This document shows, piece after piece, positions 34,414 through 43,272 of a DNA stretch of 45,638 nucleotides. Numbering within the stretch: the first letter of the stretch is position 1; each line of letters starts with the position of its first letter. The DNA is from Caulobacter sp. D5 (GTDB taxonomy: Bacteria > Pseudomonadota > Alphaproteobacteria > Caulobacterales > Caulobacteraceae). The notes under the pieces were generated by a model, which saw only the letters and a program-made list of their open reading frames with translations, searched no databases and had not been told where the DNA came from. A program made the translations under genes and the position numbers. Where the stretch lies: assembly GCF_003185805.1 (NCBI RefSeq), contig NZ_QHJY01000049.1, forward strand, positions 1 through 45,638. The letters run 5' to 3'.

Positions 34414-35538
34414 ATGATCAATCGCCGCCGCGTGTTGCTGGCTGCTGGAGCTGCGGCTTTCGCGTCGCCGGCCCTGGCCGCCGGAAAGGCGCTGAAGGAC
34501 CTCGCCGCCGCCAAGGGGCTGGTCTTCGGCAGCGCCGTCGGCGCGGGTCCGCCCGGCTCGCTGACCGGCTCGTTCGAGGACGCCCGCTACCGCGCGCTGC
34601 TGGCGGCCGAGTGCGGGGCGCTGGTGCCCGAGAACGAGCTGAAGTGGTACGTGCTGCGCCCGGCCGAGCAGGCCTTCGCCTTCGAGCGCGCCGACCGCAT
34701 CGCCGCCTTCGCGGCCGAGCACGGCCAGGCCCTGCGCGGCCATACCCTGCTGTGGCATCATCCGCAGTGGTTTCCCGGCTGGCTGAAGGGCTACGACTTC
34801 GGGGCCAAGCCGGCCGCCAAGGCGCAGGCGCTGATCACCGGGCACATCGATCGGGTCTGCGCCCGCTACCGCCAAGTCTATTCCTGGGACGTGGTCAACG
34901 AGACCGTCGATCCGGCCGACGGCGCCCTGCGCCGCACCGTCTTCTCCGACGCCATGGGCGGGGTCGAGCCGGTGCTGGATCTCGCCTTCCACGCCGCCCG
35001 CAAGGCAGCCCCCAAGGCCCGGCTGGTCTACAACGACTACATGAGCTGGGAGGCCGGCAACGAAAAGCATCGCTACGGCGTGCTCAAGCTGCTCGAAGGC
35101 TTCAGGAAGCGTGACGTGCCGGTCGACGCCCTGGGGATCCAGAGCCACATCGGGGCCGAGAACGCCGACAGTTTCACCGGCTTTGGCCGGCCGCAGGAGA
35201 AGGACTGGCGGACCTTCGTCGATGCGGTGACGGGCCTGGGCTACGACCTGGCGCTGACCGAGTTCGACGTCCACGACAAGGGCCTGCCCATCGACTTCGC
35301 CGCGCGTGACGCGGCCGTGGCGGCCTATGGCAAGGCGTATCTGGATCTGATGCTCGACTACCGCCAGACCAAGGAGCTGCTGGCCTGGGGCCTGGTCGAC
35401 AAATATTCCTGGCTGCAGAACCAGTGGCTGCGCCAGGACAAGGCCCCCAAGCGCCCGACGCTCTATGACGACGACTATCGGCCCAAGCCGCTGCGCGAGG
35501 CGGTGGCGACCGCCCTGGCCGCCGCGCCGGCGCGGTAG
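34414..35538 (+). CDS. Endo-1,4-beta-xylanase, GH10
   Basis: A 374-residue GH10 enzyme. It has an RRR-containing signal sequence with an Ala-rich core (possibly Tat) ending PALAAG, then the complete (beta/alpha)8 domain. The acid/base Glu163 is seen in WDVVNETVD and the nucleophile Glu283 in LTEFDVHDKG, with the conserved subsite residues NELKWY and HTLLWH. It cleaves xylan backbones internally. There is no carbohydrate-binding module. It follows the TonB receptor by 112 bases and precedes the glucuronoyl esterase by 14 bases, so the latter two are surely one operon. An export route to the periplasm fits cutting of imported long xylo-oligosaccharides. Confidence 0.95.
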   Translation: MINRRRVLLAAGAAAFASPALAAGKALKDLAAAKGLVFGSAVGAGPPGSLTGSFEDARYRALLAAECGALVPENELKWYVLRPAEQAFAFERADRIAAFAAEHGQALRGHTLLWHHPQWFPGWLKGYDFGAKPAAKAQALITGHIDRVCARYRQVYSWDVVNETVDPADGALRRTVFSDAMGGVEPVLDLAFHAARKAAPKARLVYNDYMSWEAGNEKHRYGVLKLLEGFRKRDVPVDALGIQSHIGAENADSFTGFGRPQEKDWRTFVDAVTGLGYDLALTEFDVHDKGLPIDFAARDAAVAAYGKAYLDLMLDYRQTKELLAWGLVDKYSWLQNQWLRQDKAPKRPTLYDDDYRPKPLREAVATALAAAPAR

Positions 35539-35552
35539 GGGAGGAGCGGGCG

Positions 35553-36887
35553 TTGCGGCGGCGGGACCTGCTGGCCGGTGCGGGTGTGATCCTGGCGAGC
35601 GGCGGGGCGGTCGCCGCCGGGGTCGCGGTGCTGACCGGCGAGCAGGCCCATCGGCGGATGCTGGACCAGTTGGGGATCAAGGGCCTGCGGCCCGGCGTCG
35701 ACGGCCTGAACCCGAACGCCGCCAACCCCGTGAACTACGACGAGGCCAGGGCGGGGCCGTTCAGTCTGCTGCCCGATCCGCTGGCCCTGCCGGACGGGAC
35801 GCCTGTGCGCGATCCGAAGACCTGGTGGACGGTCCGTCGGCCGCAGATCGTCGAGACCTTCGCCCGCGAGATCCACGGCCGCGTCCCGCGCGGCCTGCCG
35901 GCGCCGGTCTGGCGGACGGTGAAGACCGAGCATGTAACGCGCGGCGGCGTGGCGGTGGTCGAGCGCCGGCTGGCCGGCGACGTCGTCGCCCACGGCCGGA
36001 CGGTGACCATCGACCTGTTGGTCGGCGCGCCCGAGGGGACGGCGAAAGTCCCGTGCGTGGTCGAACTGGGCTTTCCCGACGGGCCGCCGTGGCTGCGCGG
36101 GCGTCCGCCGCCGCCCCCGGGGGGCATTGCACCGGACTGGCGCGACGCGGCGATCGCACGCGGCTGGGCCTATGGGATCTACGCCCCGACCAGCGTGCAG
36201 CCCGACGATCCCGGCAAGCTTCAGGAAGGGATCATCGGCCTGGCCAATCGCGGCCGTCCCCGCTCGCCCGACGATTGGGGCGCCTTGCGGGCCTGGGCCT
36301 GGGGCGTGTCGCGGGTGGTCGACCTGTTCGAGGCCGATCCGGCGATCGACGCGGGCCGCGTCGCGGCGGCCGGCATGTCGCGCTATGGCAAGGCGGCGCT
36401 GCTGGCCATGGCCTACGAGCCGCGCCTGGCGGCCGGCTACATCGCCTCGTCCGGCGAGGGCGGGGCCAAGCTGCATCGGCGCCGGCGCGGCGAGCAGGTC
36501 GAGAACCTGGCGGCGGTGGGCGAGCACCACTGGATGGCCGGAAACTTCCTGCGCTACGCCGGGCCGCTGACCGCCGACGACCTGCCGGTGGACGCCCACA
36601 GTCTGATGGCCCTGGCCGCGCCCCGGCCGCTGTTCATCGGCGCGGGCGCGGATGCGACCGACGGCTGGGTGGATGCGCGGGGCATGTTCATGGCCGCGGC
36701 GGCGGCCTCGCCGGTCTGGCGGCTGCTGGGCGGACAGGGCCTGGACCGCCAGGTCTTTCCGCCGCCCCTGACCTTGACGCAGGGCGATGATCTGGTCTTC
36801 CGCCAGCACGCGGAGGGGCATACGCCCGGGCCCAACTGGCCCTATTTCATGGATGTCGCCGAGCGCGCCTTCAGGCGGGCGGCGTGA
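35553..36887 (+). CDS. Glucuronoyl methylesterase, CE15 family
   Basis: A 444-residue alpha/beta hydrolase of the CE15 type. It starts with a twin-arginine signal (RRRDLLAGAGV) and carries the family motif GMSRYGK, in which Ser276 is the nucleophile (most relatives have GCSRxGK). It then has SGEGGAKLHRRR, and HTPGPNWPYF near the C-terminus, which is the likely position of the catalytic His. These enzymes cleave esters between 4-O-methyl-glucuronic acid on xylan and lignin alcohols. The start is a TTG (35553-35555) with GGGGAGGAG 7 bases upstream, and no ATG competes. Same operon as the GH10 xylanase, which strongly supports a glucuronoxylan role. Its 3' end overlaps a small minus-strand gene by 17 bases. 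Confidence 0.92.
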   Translation: MRRRDLLAGAGVILASGGAVAAGVAVLTGEQAHRRMLDQLGIKGLRPGVDGLNPNAANPVNYDEARAGPFSLLPDPLALPDGTPVRDPKTWWTVRRPQIVETFAREIHGRVPRGLPAPVWRTVKTEHVTRGGVAVVERRLAGDVVAHGRTVTIDLLVGAPEGTAKVPCVVELGFPDGPPWLRGRPPPPPGGIAPDWRDAAIARGWAYGIYAPTSVQPDDPGKLQEGIIGLANRGRPRSPDDWGALRAWAWGVSRVVDLFEADPAIDAGRVAAAGMSRYGKAALLAMAYEPRLAAGYIASSGEGGAKLHRRRRGEQVENLAAVGEHHWMAGNFLRYAGPLTADDLPVDAHSLMALAAPRPLFIGAGADATDGWVDARGMFMAAAAASPVWRLLGGQGLDRQVFPPPLTLTQGDDLVFRQHAEGHTPGPNWPYFMDVAERAFRRAA

Positions 36888-37020
36888 GGTGCGGGCCCCA
36901 TTGCAGGTAGGCGGCGAAGGCCAGCGAGCCGATCACCACCCAGCCGACGAAGAGCGCGAACATCGGATGGCGTTGCCACCAATGCGCTCCGTTCAGCGCG
37001 CCGCCAGAAGACCTGGCCAT
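36871..37020 (-). CDS. Small single-span membrane protein
   Basis: A 49-residue protein with a basic N-terminus, HWWQRHP before one transmembrane helix (MFALFVGWVVIGSLAFAAYL) and a short polar end. AAGGAAA lies 6 bases before the ATG. It reads towards the CE15 gene and its last 17 bases overlap it tail to tail. I do not recognise the family. Size and layout recall accessory subunits or small regulatory membrane proteins. The gap upstream contains two strong hairpins (37042-37119). Confidence 0.7.
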   Translation of the reverse strand: MARSSGGALNGAHWWQRHPMFALFVGWVVIGSLAFAAYLQWGPHLTPPA

Positions 37021-37041
37021 GACGTTTCCTTCCCGACGAGC

Positions 37042-37119
37042 GAAGAACGGTCTAAGTAGAAAACAGCCGTTCTTCTTCTCAGACCAACGAGAGCCCTCGG
37101 TTTTTAGTGTGCTCTCGTT
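37042..37119. repeat. Two adjacent long inverted repeats
   Basis: GAAGAACGG (37042-37050) pairs with CCGTTCTTC (37067-37075). AACGAGAGC (37086-37094) pairs with GCTCTCGTT (37111-37119), extended by GACC/GGTC. They lie in the divergent gap between the small membrane protein and the FKBP gene. They may be operators, or the folded leader of either transcript. Confidence 0.6.
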
Positions 37120-37173
37120 CGGTCGGATGTCTATTCTGACATTTCGTCGCACAAATAACACGAGTCGCCGAAT

Positions 37174-37674
37174 ATGCGCACCGCTCTCATCGCCCTGGGG
37201 TTGATTCTCGCCGCCGGTCCGGCCCTGGCCCAGGCGCCGTCGCCGGCCCCGGACGTCACCGTCAACGCCGCCGGCGACAACCTGGCCAAGTCCACGGCCT
37301 GGCTGGCCGCCAACGCCAAGCAGCCGGGCGTGATCAGCCTGCCGTCGGGCCTGCAGTACAAGGTCACGACCTCGGGCGCGAAGACCGCGCCGTCGCCCAA
37401 GGAAGGCGACATCATCAAGGTTCACTACGAGGGCAAGCTGGTCGACGGCACGGTGTTCGACAGCTCGTTCGAGCGCGGCCATCCGATGATCGCGCCGCTG
37501 GGCGGCCTGGTGCCGGCCTGGATGGAAGCCATCCCGAAGATGAAGGTCGGCGACGAATGGACGCTGTTCGTGCCGCCGAGCCTGGGCTACGGCGACCGCG
37601 ACGCCGGCCCGATCCCGGCCAACAGCGTGATGATCTTCCGCGTGAAGCTCATCGACATGATGACGGCGGACTAA
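37174..37674 (+). CDS. FKBP-type peptidyl-prolyl cis-trans isomerase, exported
   Basis: This 166-residue protein has a cleavable signal peptide (LIALGLILAAGPALAQ), a short linker and one FKBP domain: GLQYKVTTSG, GDIIKVHYEGKLVDGTVFDSS, then WMEAIPKMKVGDEWTLFVPPSLGYGDRDAG and FRVKLIDM. The aromatic active-site residues expected for the fold are present. It would help fold periplasmic or outer-membrane proteins, which fits a cell with many TonB receptors, but nothing ties it specifically to its neighbours. It converges on the rut operon across a palindromic repeat. Confidence 0.93.
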   Translation: MRTALIALGLILAAGPALAQAPSPAPDVTVNAAGDNLAKSTAWLAANAKQPGVISLPSGLQYKVTTSGAKTAPSPKEGDIIKVHYEGKLVDGTVFDSSFERGHPMIAPLGGLVPAWMEAIPKMKVGDEWTLFVPPSLGYGDRDAGPIPANSVMIFRVKLIDMMTAD

Positions 37675-37680
37675 AAACTA

Positions 37681-37800
37681 CCCTCTCCCTGAAGGGGGAG
37701 GTGGCGCGAAGCGCCGGAGGGGGAAGTCACGCAGGCCTCGCCCGTCTCTTCCCCCTCCGTCGCCCCTGCGGGTCGACACCTCCCCCTTCAGGGAGAGGGT
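37681..37800. repeat. Palindromic repeat, family B, copy 1
   Basis: CCTCTCCCTGAAGGGGGAGG on the left matches its inverted copy on the right (37780-37799). Inner arms GGAGGGGGAAG and CTTCCCCCTCC form a second stem. It fills the gap between the convergent FKBP and rutA genes and probably ends both transcripts. Confidence 0.8.
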
Positions 37801-37822
37801 CTTGGCTTCCGGCCTTCCGCGC

Positions 37823-38881
<1,059 letters not shown>

Positions 38882-38927
38882 GGGATTACTGCCCCCTTCT
38901 GTGATGTGAGTGGCGCGACGAGAAAGA

Positions 38928-39031
38928 TGCTCCCCCTCTGGGGGAGCTGTCGCGAAGCGACTGAGGGGGATTAGCGCCGGCGCTGGCCCCCTCCGGCCCT
39001 CTGGGCCACCTCCCCCAGAGGGGGAGGATTT
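38928..39031. repeat. Palindromic repeat, family B, copy 2
   Basis: Left arm GATGCTCCCCCTCTGGGGGAG, right arm CTCCCCCAGAGGGGGAGGAT. Both arms are themselves small hairpins. It lies inside the rut operon, between rutD and rutA, where it could lower rutA expression or protect the upstream mRNA. Confidence 0.8.
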
Positions 39032-39046
39032 GAGCGGAGGGCTTCG

Positions 39047-39946
39047 TCACGCCCCCTCCAGGAACCGCACGAGCGAAGCGTTGAACCCCTCTGCATCCGT
39101 CACGCTCGAGGCGTGGCCGCCCCAGGGCAGCACGTCGAGCGTCGCGTTGGGCAGGCGCTGCGCCAGGCGGTGGGCGCAGGTGACGGGCACCAGCATGTCG
39201 TCGGCGGTGGCGCTGACCAGCACCGGGTGGGGGATGCGCGGCAGGTCGGCGTCGACGTCGAAGGCCAGCAGGGCGCCGATGCGGGCCAGCATCACCGCCC
39301 TGGGCGGGAAGCCGGCCACGTGGTGCGGCTCCTCGGCGGCCAGGCGCTCGCTGTTTTCCGAGATCCAGGTCGCCGGATAGAGGAACAGGGCCTGGGCGTG
39401 CACATAGGCCGCCGGGCCGGTGTCGTTCAGCAGATGCAGGCGGGTGTCGAAGCAGCGCTTGATGTGCGGATCGGGCCGCGACCAGCCGTTGACGACCACC
39501 AGCTTGCCGAGGCGATGGGGGTGGGCGAGCGCCAGGGCCAGGCCGGCGTTGCCGCCGGCCGCGTGGCCCACGACGTGAGCCTTGGCGATCCCCAGGGCGT
39601 CCAGGACCTTGACGATGTCGTCGGTCATGTCTGCGACCGTGTAGGGCCTGTCGGTCGGCAGTTCGCGGACGCTGCGGCCCGTGCCGCGGTGGTCGTACAG
39701 CACGACCGGCCAGCGCGCGGTGAGGGCCGCCATCTGCGGTGCCCAGAAGGATCCCGAACCGCCCAGGCCCGACGATAGCAGCACAACCTCGCGGCCGGCG
39801 AGAGCCTCCCCCACCCAAGCGTTATCGCTTGGGTGGGACGAGGAGGCTCGTTCTGCAAGGGACTGTCGAGCGGAGCTCGACAGGGGACCGCCGTGCAGTT
39901 CGTAATGGAGGCCGTCGACGGTCCCGGTGTGCACGGCGTCGATCAC
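39047..39946 (-). CDS. rutD: Putative aminoacrylate hydrolase RutD with an in-frame repeat insertion
   Basis: A 299-residue alpha/beta hydrolase. The core matches Rut[26 protein letters not shown], and [12 protein letters not shown], where the usual nucleophile position is Ala, as is normal for Rut[21 protein letters not shown] lies at the end. Between the first 19 residues (ending HYELHG) and REVVLLSSG there are about 32 extra Ser/Ala-rich residues, encoded by two DNA hairpins (39802-39883). RutD is usually near 266 residues, so the excess equals the insertion. The frame is kept, so the gene is probably functional. The start is GTG 39944-39946, overlapping the rutC stop by four bases. It follows rutC and precedes rutA in the operon. 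Confidence 0.93.
   Translation of the reverse strand: MIDAVHTGTVDGLHYELHGGPLSSSARQSLAERASSSHPSDNAWVGEALAGREVVLLSSGLGGSGSFWAPQMAALTARWPVVLYDHRGTGRSVRELPTDRPYTVADMTDDIVKVLDALGIAKAHVVGHAAGGNAGLALALAHPHRLGKLVVVNGWSRPDPHIKRCFDTRLHLLNDTGPAAYVHAQALFLYPATWISENSERLAAEEPHHVAGFPPRAVMLARIGALLAFDVDADLPRIPHPVLVSATADDMLVPVTCAHRLAQRLPNATLDVLPWGGHASSVTDAEGFNASLVRFLEGA
39802..39883. repeat. Palindromic element inserted within rutD
   Basis: Hairpin 1 has the outer stem GAGCCTCC (39802-39809) with GGAGGCTC (39842-39849) and the inner stem CCCACCCAAGCG (39810-39821) with CGCTTGGGTGGG (39826-39837), loop TTAT. Hairpin 2 is CTGTCGAGC (39863-39871) with GCTCGACAG (39875-39883), loop GGA. The DNA lies wholly in the rutD coding frame and adds residues absent from typical RutD. 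Confidence 0.85.
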
Positions 39947-40332
39947 TTCTTACCGATGTGGGCGACGGTGGCGATCTCGACCAGGAAATCGGGGCGCACC
40001 AGGCCGCACTGGATGCAGTAGCGGGCCGGCTTGTCGCCGGGGAAGTACTCGGCATAGACCTTGTTGATGGTCTGGTAGTTGGCCCAGTCGGTCAGGAAGA
40101 TGTGGTTCATGGTCACGTCCTCCATCGTGCCGCCGGCTGTCTCGATGACCGACTTGATGGTCTCCAGCACCTGCCGCGTCTGTCCCTCGGCGTCGCCGAC
40201 ATGGGCGACGTTGTTGTCCTTGTCGAAGGCCAGGGTGCCCGAGACGTAGACGATCCCGTCGGCCAGCGTGCCCGGCGAGAACGGCGCGATCGGCGTGCCG
40301 GTGCCGGGCGGGGTGATGACGGTCTTGGGCAT
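39943..40332 (-). CDS. rutC: RutC, RidA/YjgF-family aminoacrylate-related protein
   Basis: A 129-residue YjgF/RidA-fold protein: [36 protein letters not shown] and [23 protein letters not shown], ending with [11 protein letters not shown], which carries the family's conserved Arg and Cys. It acts after ring opening in uracil degradation, on peroxyaminoacrylate or aminoacrylate. AAGGAAAA precedes the ATG. The stop overlaps the rutD start (GTGA), and a 132-base gap holding a family B repeat separates it from rutB. Confidence 0.95.
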   Translation of the reverse strand: MPKTVITPPGTGTPIAPFSPGTLADGIVYVSGTLAFDKDNNVAHVGDAEGQTRQVLETIKSVIETAGGTMEDVTMNHIFLTDWANYQTINKVYAEYFPGDKPARYCIQCGLVRPDFLVEIATVAHIGKK

Positions 40333-40354
40333 CGTCTTTTCCTTCTTTGAAAGC

Positions 40355-40468
40355 GTCGGGGGAAAGCCCCCTCAGTCGCTCCGCGACAGCTCCCCCAGAG
40401 GGGGAGCATCTTGGCGCCTAGATCCTCACCCTCTGGGGGAGGTGGCCCGGAGGGCCGGAGGGGGTCAG
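40355..40468. repeat. Palindromic repeat, family B, copy 3
   Basis: The arms GGGGGAAAGCCCCCTC and CTCCCCCAGAGGGGGAGCAT match the reverse complement of copy 2 at 38928-39031. The right end touches the last codons of rutB. It lies between rutB and rutC inside the operon. Confidence 0.8.
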
Positions 40469-41166
40469 CGCGGCGCGATCTGGCCGAACGCGCCCTTGAA
40501 GTCGGCCACGGTCGAGACCCAGCCGAAGAAGGTCTCGATGTTGTAGAGGGTCGCCTTCTGCACGAACTCCGGACCGGCCTGGTGGGTGGCGTCCTCCAGC
40601 ACCGTGCCGAAATATTCGAGGAAGAAGCCGTCGCGCAGCGTCGACTCCACGCAGACGTTGGTGGCGATGCCGACGAAGACCAGGTTCTTGATGTTGCGGC
40701 TGCGCAGCACGCTGTCGAGCTGGCTGTTGAAGAAGCCGGAATAGCGGGTCTTGTGCAGCTGGATGTCGCCGGGCTGGGGCGCGAGCTCGTCGACCAGCTC
40801 GTAGTCCCACTGGCCGCGGGCCAGCAGCTTGCCCTGCAGCTCGGGCTTGGCGCGCATGGTCTTCAGCGCGTTGGACTTCCACCAGTTGGGCGAGCCGGGG
40901 CCGCCGGCCTCGACGTAATTGTCGTCCCAGCCGTTCTGGAAATAGATCACCTGCATGCCGGCCGCGCGGGCCGTCTCGAGCACGCCCTTGATCTGCTGGA
41001 TGCAGGCGGCCGCGCCGCTGATGTCGAAGCCGGCGAGATCCAGATAGCCGCCCGGCGAGGCGTAGGCGTTCTGCATGTCGATGACGATGACGGCCGTGCG
41101 CTCGGGCGTCAGCGGGATCGGCTCGGGCCGGGCCGGCAGCATCACGGAGTCATCGGTCGCGATCAT
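40465..41166 (-). CDS. rutB: Ureidoacrylate amidohydrolase RutB
   Basis: A 233-residue cysteine hydrolase of the isochorismatase fold. The catalytic Asp is in [13 protein letters not shown], the Lys in [10 protein letters not shown], and the nucleophile Cys in [21 protein letters not shown]. It hydrolyses ureidoacrylate made by RutA. The ATG at 41164-41166 (MIATDDSV) is chosen as the start normal for the family, since the frame extends 29 codons further upstream through a palindrome. The Shine-Dalgarno spacing is long (GGGGGAAG, about 11 bases). It is the first gene of the rut operon here. Confidence 0.93.
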   Translation of the reverse strand: MIATDDSVMLPARPEPIPLTPERTAVIVIDMQNAYASPGGYLDLAGFDISGAAACIQQIKGVLETARAAGMQVIYFQNGWDDNYVEAGGPGSPNWWKSNALKTMRAKPELQGKLLARGQWDYELVDELAPQPGDIQLHKTRYSGFFNSQLDSVLRSRNIKNLVFVGIATNVCVESTLRDGFFLEYFGTVLEDATHQAGPEFVQKATLYNIETFFGWVSTVADFKGAFGQIAPR

Positions 41167-41185
41167 ATGGACGCTCACTTCCCCC

Positions 41186-41208
41186 GGAGCCTGTCCTGGA
41201 CAGGCTCC
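41186..41208. repeat. Perfect palindrome in the rutB leader
   Basis: GGAGCCTGTCC and GGACAGGCTCC flank one T. It ends 20 bases before the rutB start, close to the ribosome-binding site, so as RNA it could form an 11-bp stem beside it. Confidence 0.75.
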
Positions 41209-41221
41209 TCTTCCTAACGTT

Positions 41222-41272
41222 TGGAGCGTGGCGGACGCCGAAACCGTAAACACTTTCGGCTGCCACGCTCCA
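41222..41272. repeat. Long inverted repeat upstream of rutB
   Basis: TGGAGCGTGGC (41222-41232) pairs with GCCACGCTCCA (41262-41272). An inner CCGAAA/TTTCGG pair extends the stem. With 41186-41208 it makes two stacked hairpins in the rutB upstream region. Confidence 0.7.
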
Positions 41273-41451
41273 GGTGCGGCTCTGCGGCCGCATCCTGAGC
41301 GTCATGGAAGATCAATCTACGCGGCGAAGCAATACGATCGATCCGACGGCGCCCCAGGATGGGTGCAGAGCGGATCGACCATCACCATGAGCCGGAGAAC
41401 GCCGGTCAAGCGTCGGGCCGGCGCTTCGCGCCCGCGCCCGCGGCTGCCCGT

Positions 41452-43170
41452 TCAGGCGTCGAACACGGAGGGCTCGTCGCCCAAAGCTTGGGCGCCGGCC
41501 GGATCGGGCAGGCGCACCGACAGGGCGCAGACCAGGCCGGTGGGCAGGTATTCGAACACGGCCTCGCCCTTAAGTTCGCTGCGCAGGCTGGCGGCGATCA
41601 GGCGCGAGCCGAAGCCCTTGCGCTGCGGCGGGCCGTCCAGCTTGGGGCCGCCGCTCTCGACCCAGCGCAGGGCCAGATGCCGCGGATCCAGCGGGTCGCG
41701 ACGCCAGGTCACCTCCACCCGGCCGTTGGGGGTGGAGAGGCCGCCGTACTTGCTGGCGTTGGTGGCCAGCTCGTGGAAGACCATCGACAGGGCCAGGGCC
41801 GCGCTGGGCGGCAGGGCGGCCGGCGGGCCCTCGCAGCGGGCGCGGTCGCCGTAGGGCTCCAGGGTCTGGCGCACGACCTCGGCCAGGTCGGCGCTCTCCC
41901 ACACGGTGCGGGTCAGCAGATCGTGGGCCCGGGCCAGGGCGTAGAGGCGCTCGTTGAAGGCGTCGAAGCCGGGGGCGGCCTCGCCGCGGCCCAGGCTCTG
42001 CAGGGCCAGGGACTGAACCGTCGCCAGGGTGTTCTTCACCCGGTGGTTCAGCTCGTTGATCATCAGCTGCTGGCGGGCGGCGGCGCGTTTCTCGCCGGCC
42101 TCGCGGGCCCGCAGCTGGTTGGAGGCCGCGTGCAGGGCCTCGCGCACCTCGCCGATCTCGCGCAGGCCGCCGCTGGTCTGGGCCGGCATCTCGCCGCCGG
42201 CGGCCATGATCCGGGCGTCGGCCACCAGGGCGCGCACCTCGCGCGAGATGCCGCGCGAGAACAGCAGGGCCGCCGTGGCGCCGATGGCCAGCAGGACCAG
42301 GCCCGCGGTGACCAGCAGGGCCAGGGACGACAGGTTGGCGCGCTCCAGCTCGGCGCGCGGCACGCCGACGATGAAGGTCCAGCCATAGGCCGCCGAGCGG
42401 CTGAAGGCCGACAGGGTGGGGGTGCCGTCGAGGGTGTAGGTCTCGAGCACGCCGTCGTTGTCGCGCGCCATGGCGTCCAGCATCGGCCGGCTGGCCGAGC
42501 GGCCCAGCATCTTCTCCTGGTCGCGCGAGCGGGCCACCAGCTTGGCGTTGCGGTCGACGATGCTGGCCGTCCAGCTGTGCGGCACGCCCTGGGCGGCGAA
42601 CAGCGGGGCGAAGGCCGAGGGCGTCTGGATATAGGCCAGGTCGTAGAGCTCGCCGGCGACGATCACCGGCATGTCGATGGCCACGATCGGCTGCTTGACC
42701 ACCTTGCCGAAGGTCAGGTTCGAGACGGTGGTGCGGCCCGAGCGCACGGCGGCCCAGCGTTCGGGGGGCAGGCCGGCGCTGCGGGGCGGGGCCTGGCCGG
42801 GCGGCAGGCGGGTGTTGACCACCTGGCCGCGAGGCGAGATCAGCACGATCCAGGCCGCGTCGGCGCCGACGGCGGCGCGGGCCTGGCGCTCGAAGCTCTC
42901 CAGGTCGCCGGCGGCGAGAGCAGGAGACACCGACAGGGCCTGCAGCGTGCTCTGGCCCTGGGCCAGCTGGCGGTCGACGGCCAGGCCCAGCGCCCGGGTG
43001 GTGGCCACCAGCTGCTGCTCGTAGCGGCCCCGGCTCTGGCCGTATTCGGCGCGGGCCAGCAGGGCCATGAACACGATGGCGGGCGCGACGAGACACAGCG
43101 CCATGATCAGCAGGCGCCGCCTTACGGTGGGCGGCCCGGCTGCGGCGGTTGCGGCGTCGACCTGGGTCAT
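41452..43170 (-). CDS. HWE-type sensor histidine kinase
   Basis: A 572-residue membrane sensor kinase. It has a first transmembrane helix (LLIMALCLVAPAIVFMALLA), a roughly 240-residue extracytoplasmic dCache-like domain, a second helix (LALLVTAGLVLLAIGATAALLF), a HAMP-like linker, then the HWE kinase core. NELNHRVKNTLATVQSLA carries the phospho-accepting His, FHELATNASKYGGLS is the N-box, and LRWVESGGP holds the Trp-x-Glu motif that names the family. ATG 43168-43170 is taken as the start. No response regulator gene is adjacent, so the partner is encoded elsewhere. A link to the sugar or pyrimidine genes cannot be shown. Confidence 0.92.
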   Translation of the reverse strand: MTQVDAATAAAGPPTVRRRLLIMALCLVAPAIVFMALLARAEYGQSRGRYEQQLVATTRALGLAVDRQLAQGQSTLQALSVSPALAAGDLESFERQARAAVGADAAWIVLISPRGQVVNTRLPPGQAPPRSAGLPPERWAAVRSGRTTVSNLTFGKVVKQPIVAIDMPVIVAGELYDLAYIQTPSAFAPLFAAQGVPHSWTASIVDRNAKLVARSRDQEKMLGRSASRPMLDAMARDNDGVLETYTLDGTPTLSAFSRSAAYGWTFIVGVPRAELERANLSSLALLVTAGLVLLAIGATAALLFSRGISREVRALVADARIMAAGGEMPAQTSGGLREIGEVREALHAASNQLRAREAGEKRAAARQQLMINELNHRVKNTLATVQSLALQSLGRGEAAPGFDAFNERLYALARAHDLLTRTVWESADLAEVVRQTLEPYGDRARCEGPPAALPPSAALALSMVFHELATNASKYGGLSTPNGRVEVTWRRDPLDPRHLALRWVESGGPKLDGPPQRKGFGSRLIAASLRSELKGEAVFEYLPTGLVCALSVRLPDPAGAQALGDEPSVFDA

Positions 43171-43244
43171 GTCTCTGGCCAAACGCGAGCGGCTCCAACT
43201 TGAAGTCGCAAGACAAGAGGGTGAGCGGCCCTGTCGGTCAAGCT

Positions 43245-43267
43245 CCCCGCGACATCCCGTCGCGGGG
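43245..43267 (-). terminator. Terminator-like hairpin after the third LacI gene
   Basis: A perfect 9-bp stem, CCCCGCGAC (43245-43253) with GTCGCGGGG (43259-43267), starts 6 bases after the regulator stop codon. There is no T-run, so efficiency is uncertain. Confidence 0.5.
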
Positions 43268-43272
43268 CTTGG

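Noticed and set aside
36871-37482. 203-residue minus-strand protein across the FKBP promoter
   Set aside because: Its first 154 codons are antisense to the FKBP gene. Only the last 49 codons, with their own Shine-Dalgarno and ATG, look real.
39047-39946. RutD as a pseudogene because the Ser nucleophile is missing (GHAAGG)
   Set aside because: RutD proteins, including that of E. coli, normally have Ala there, and the reading frame is intact.
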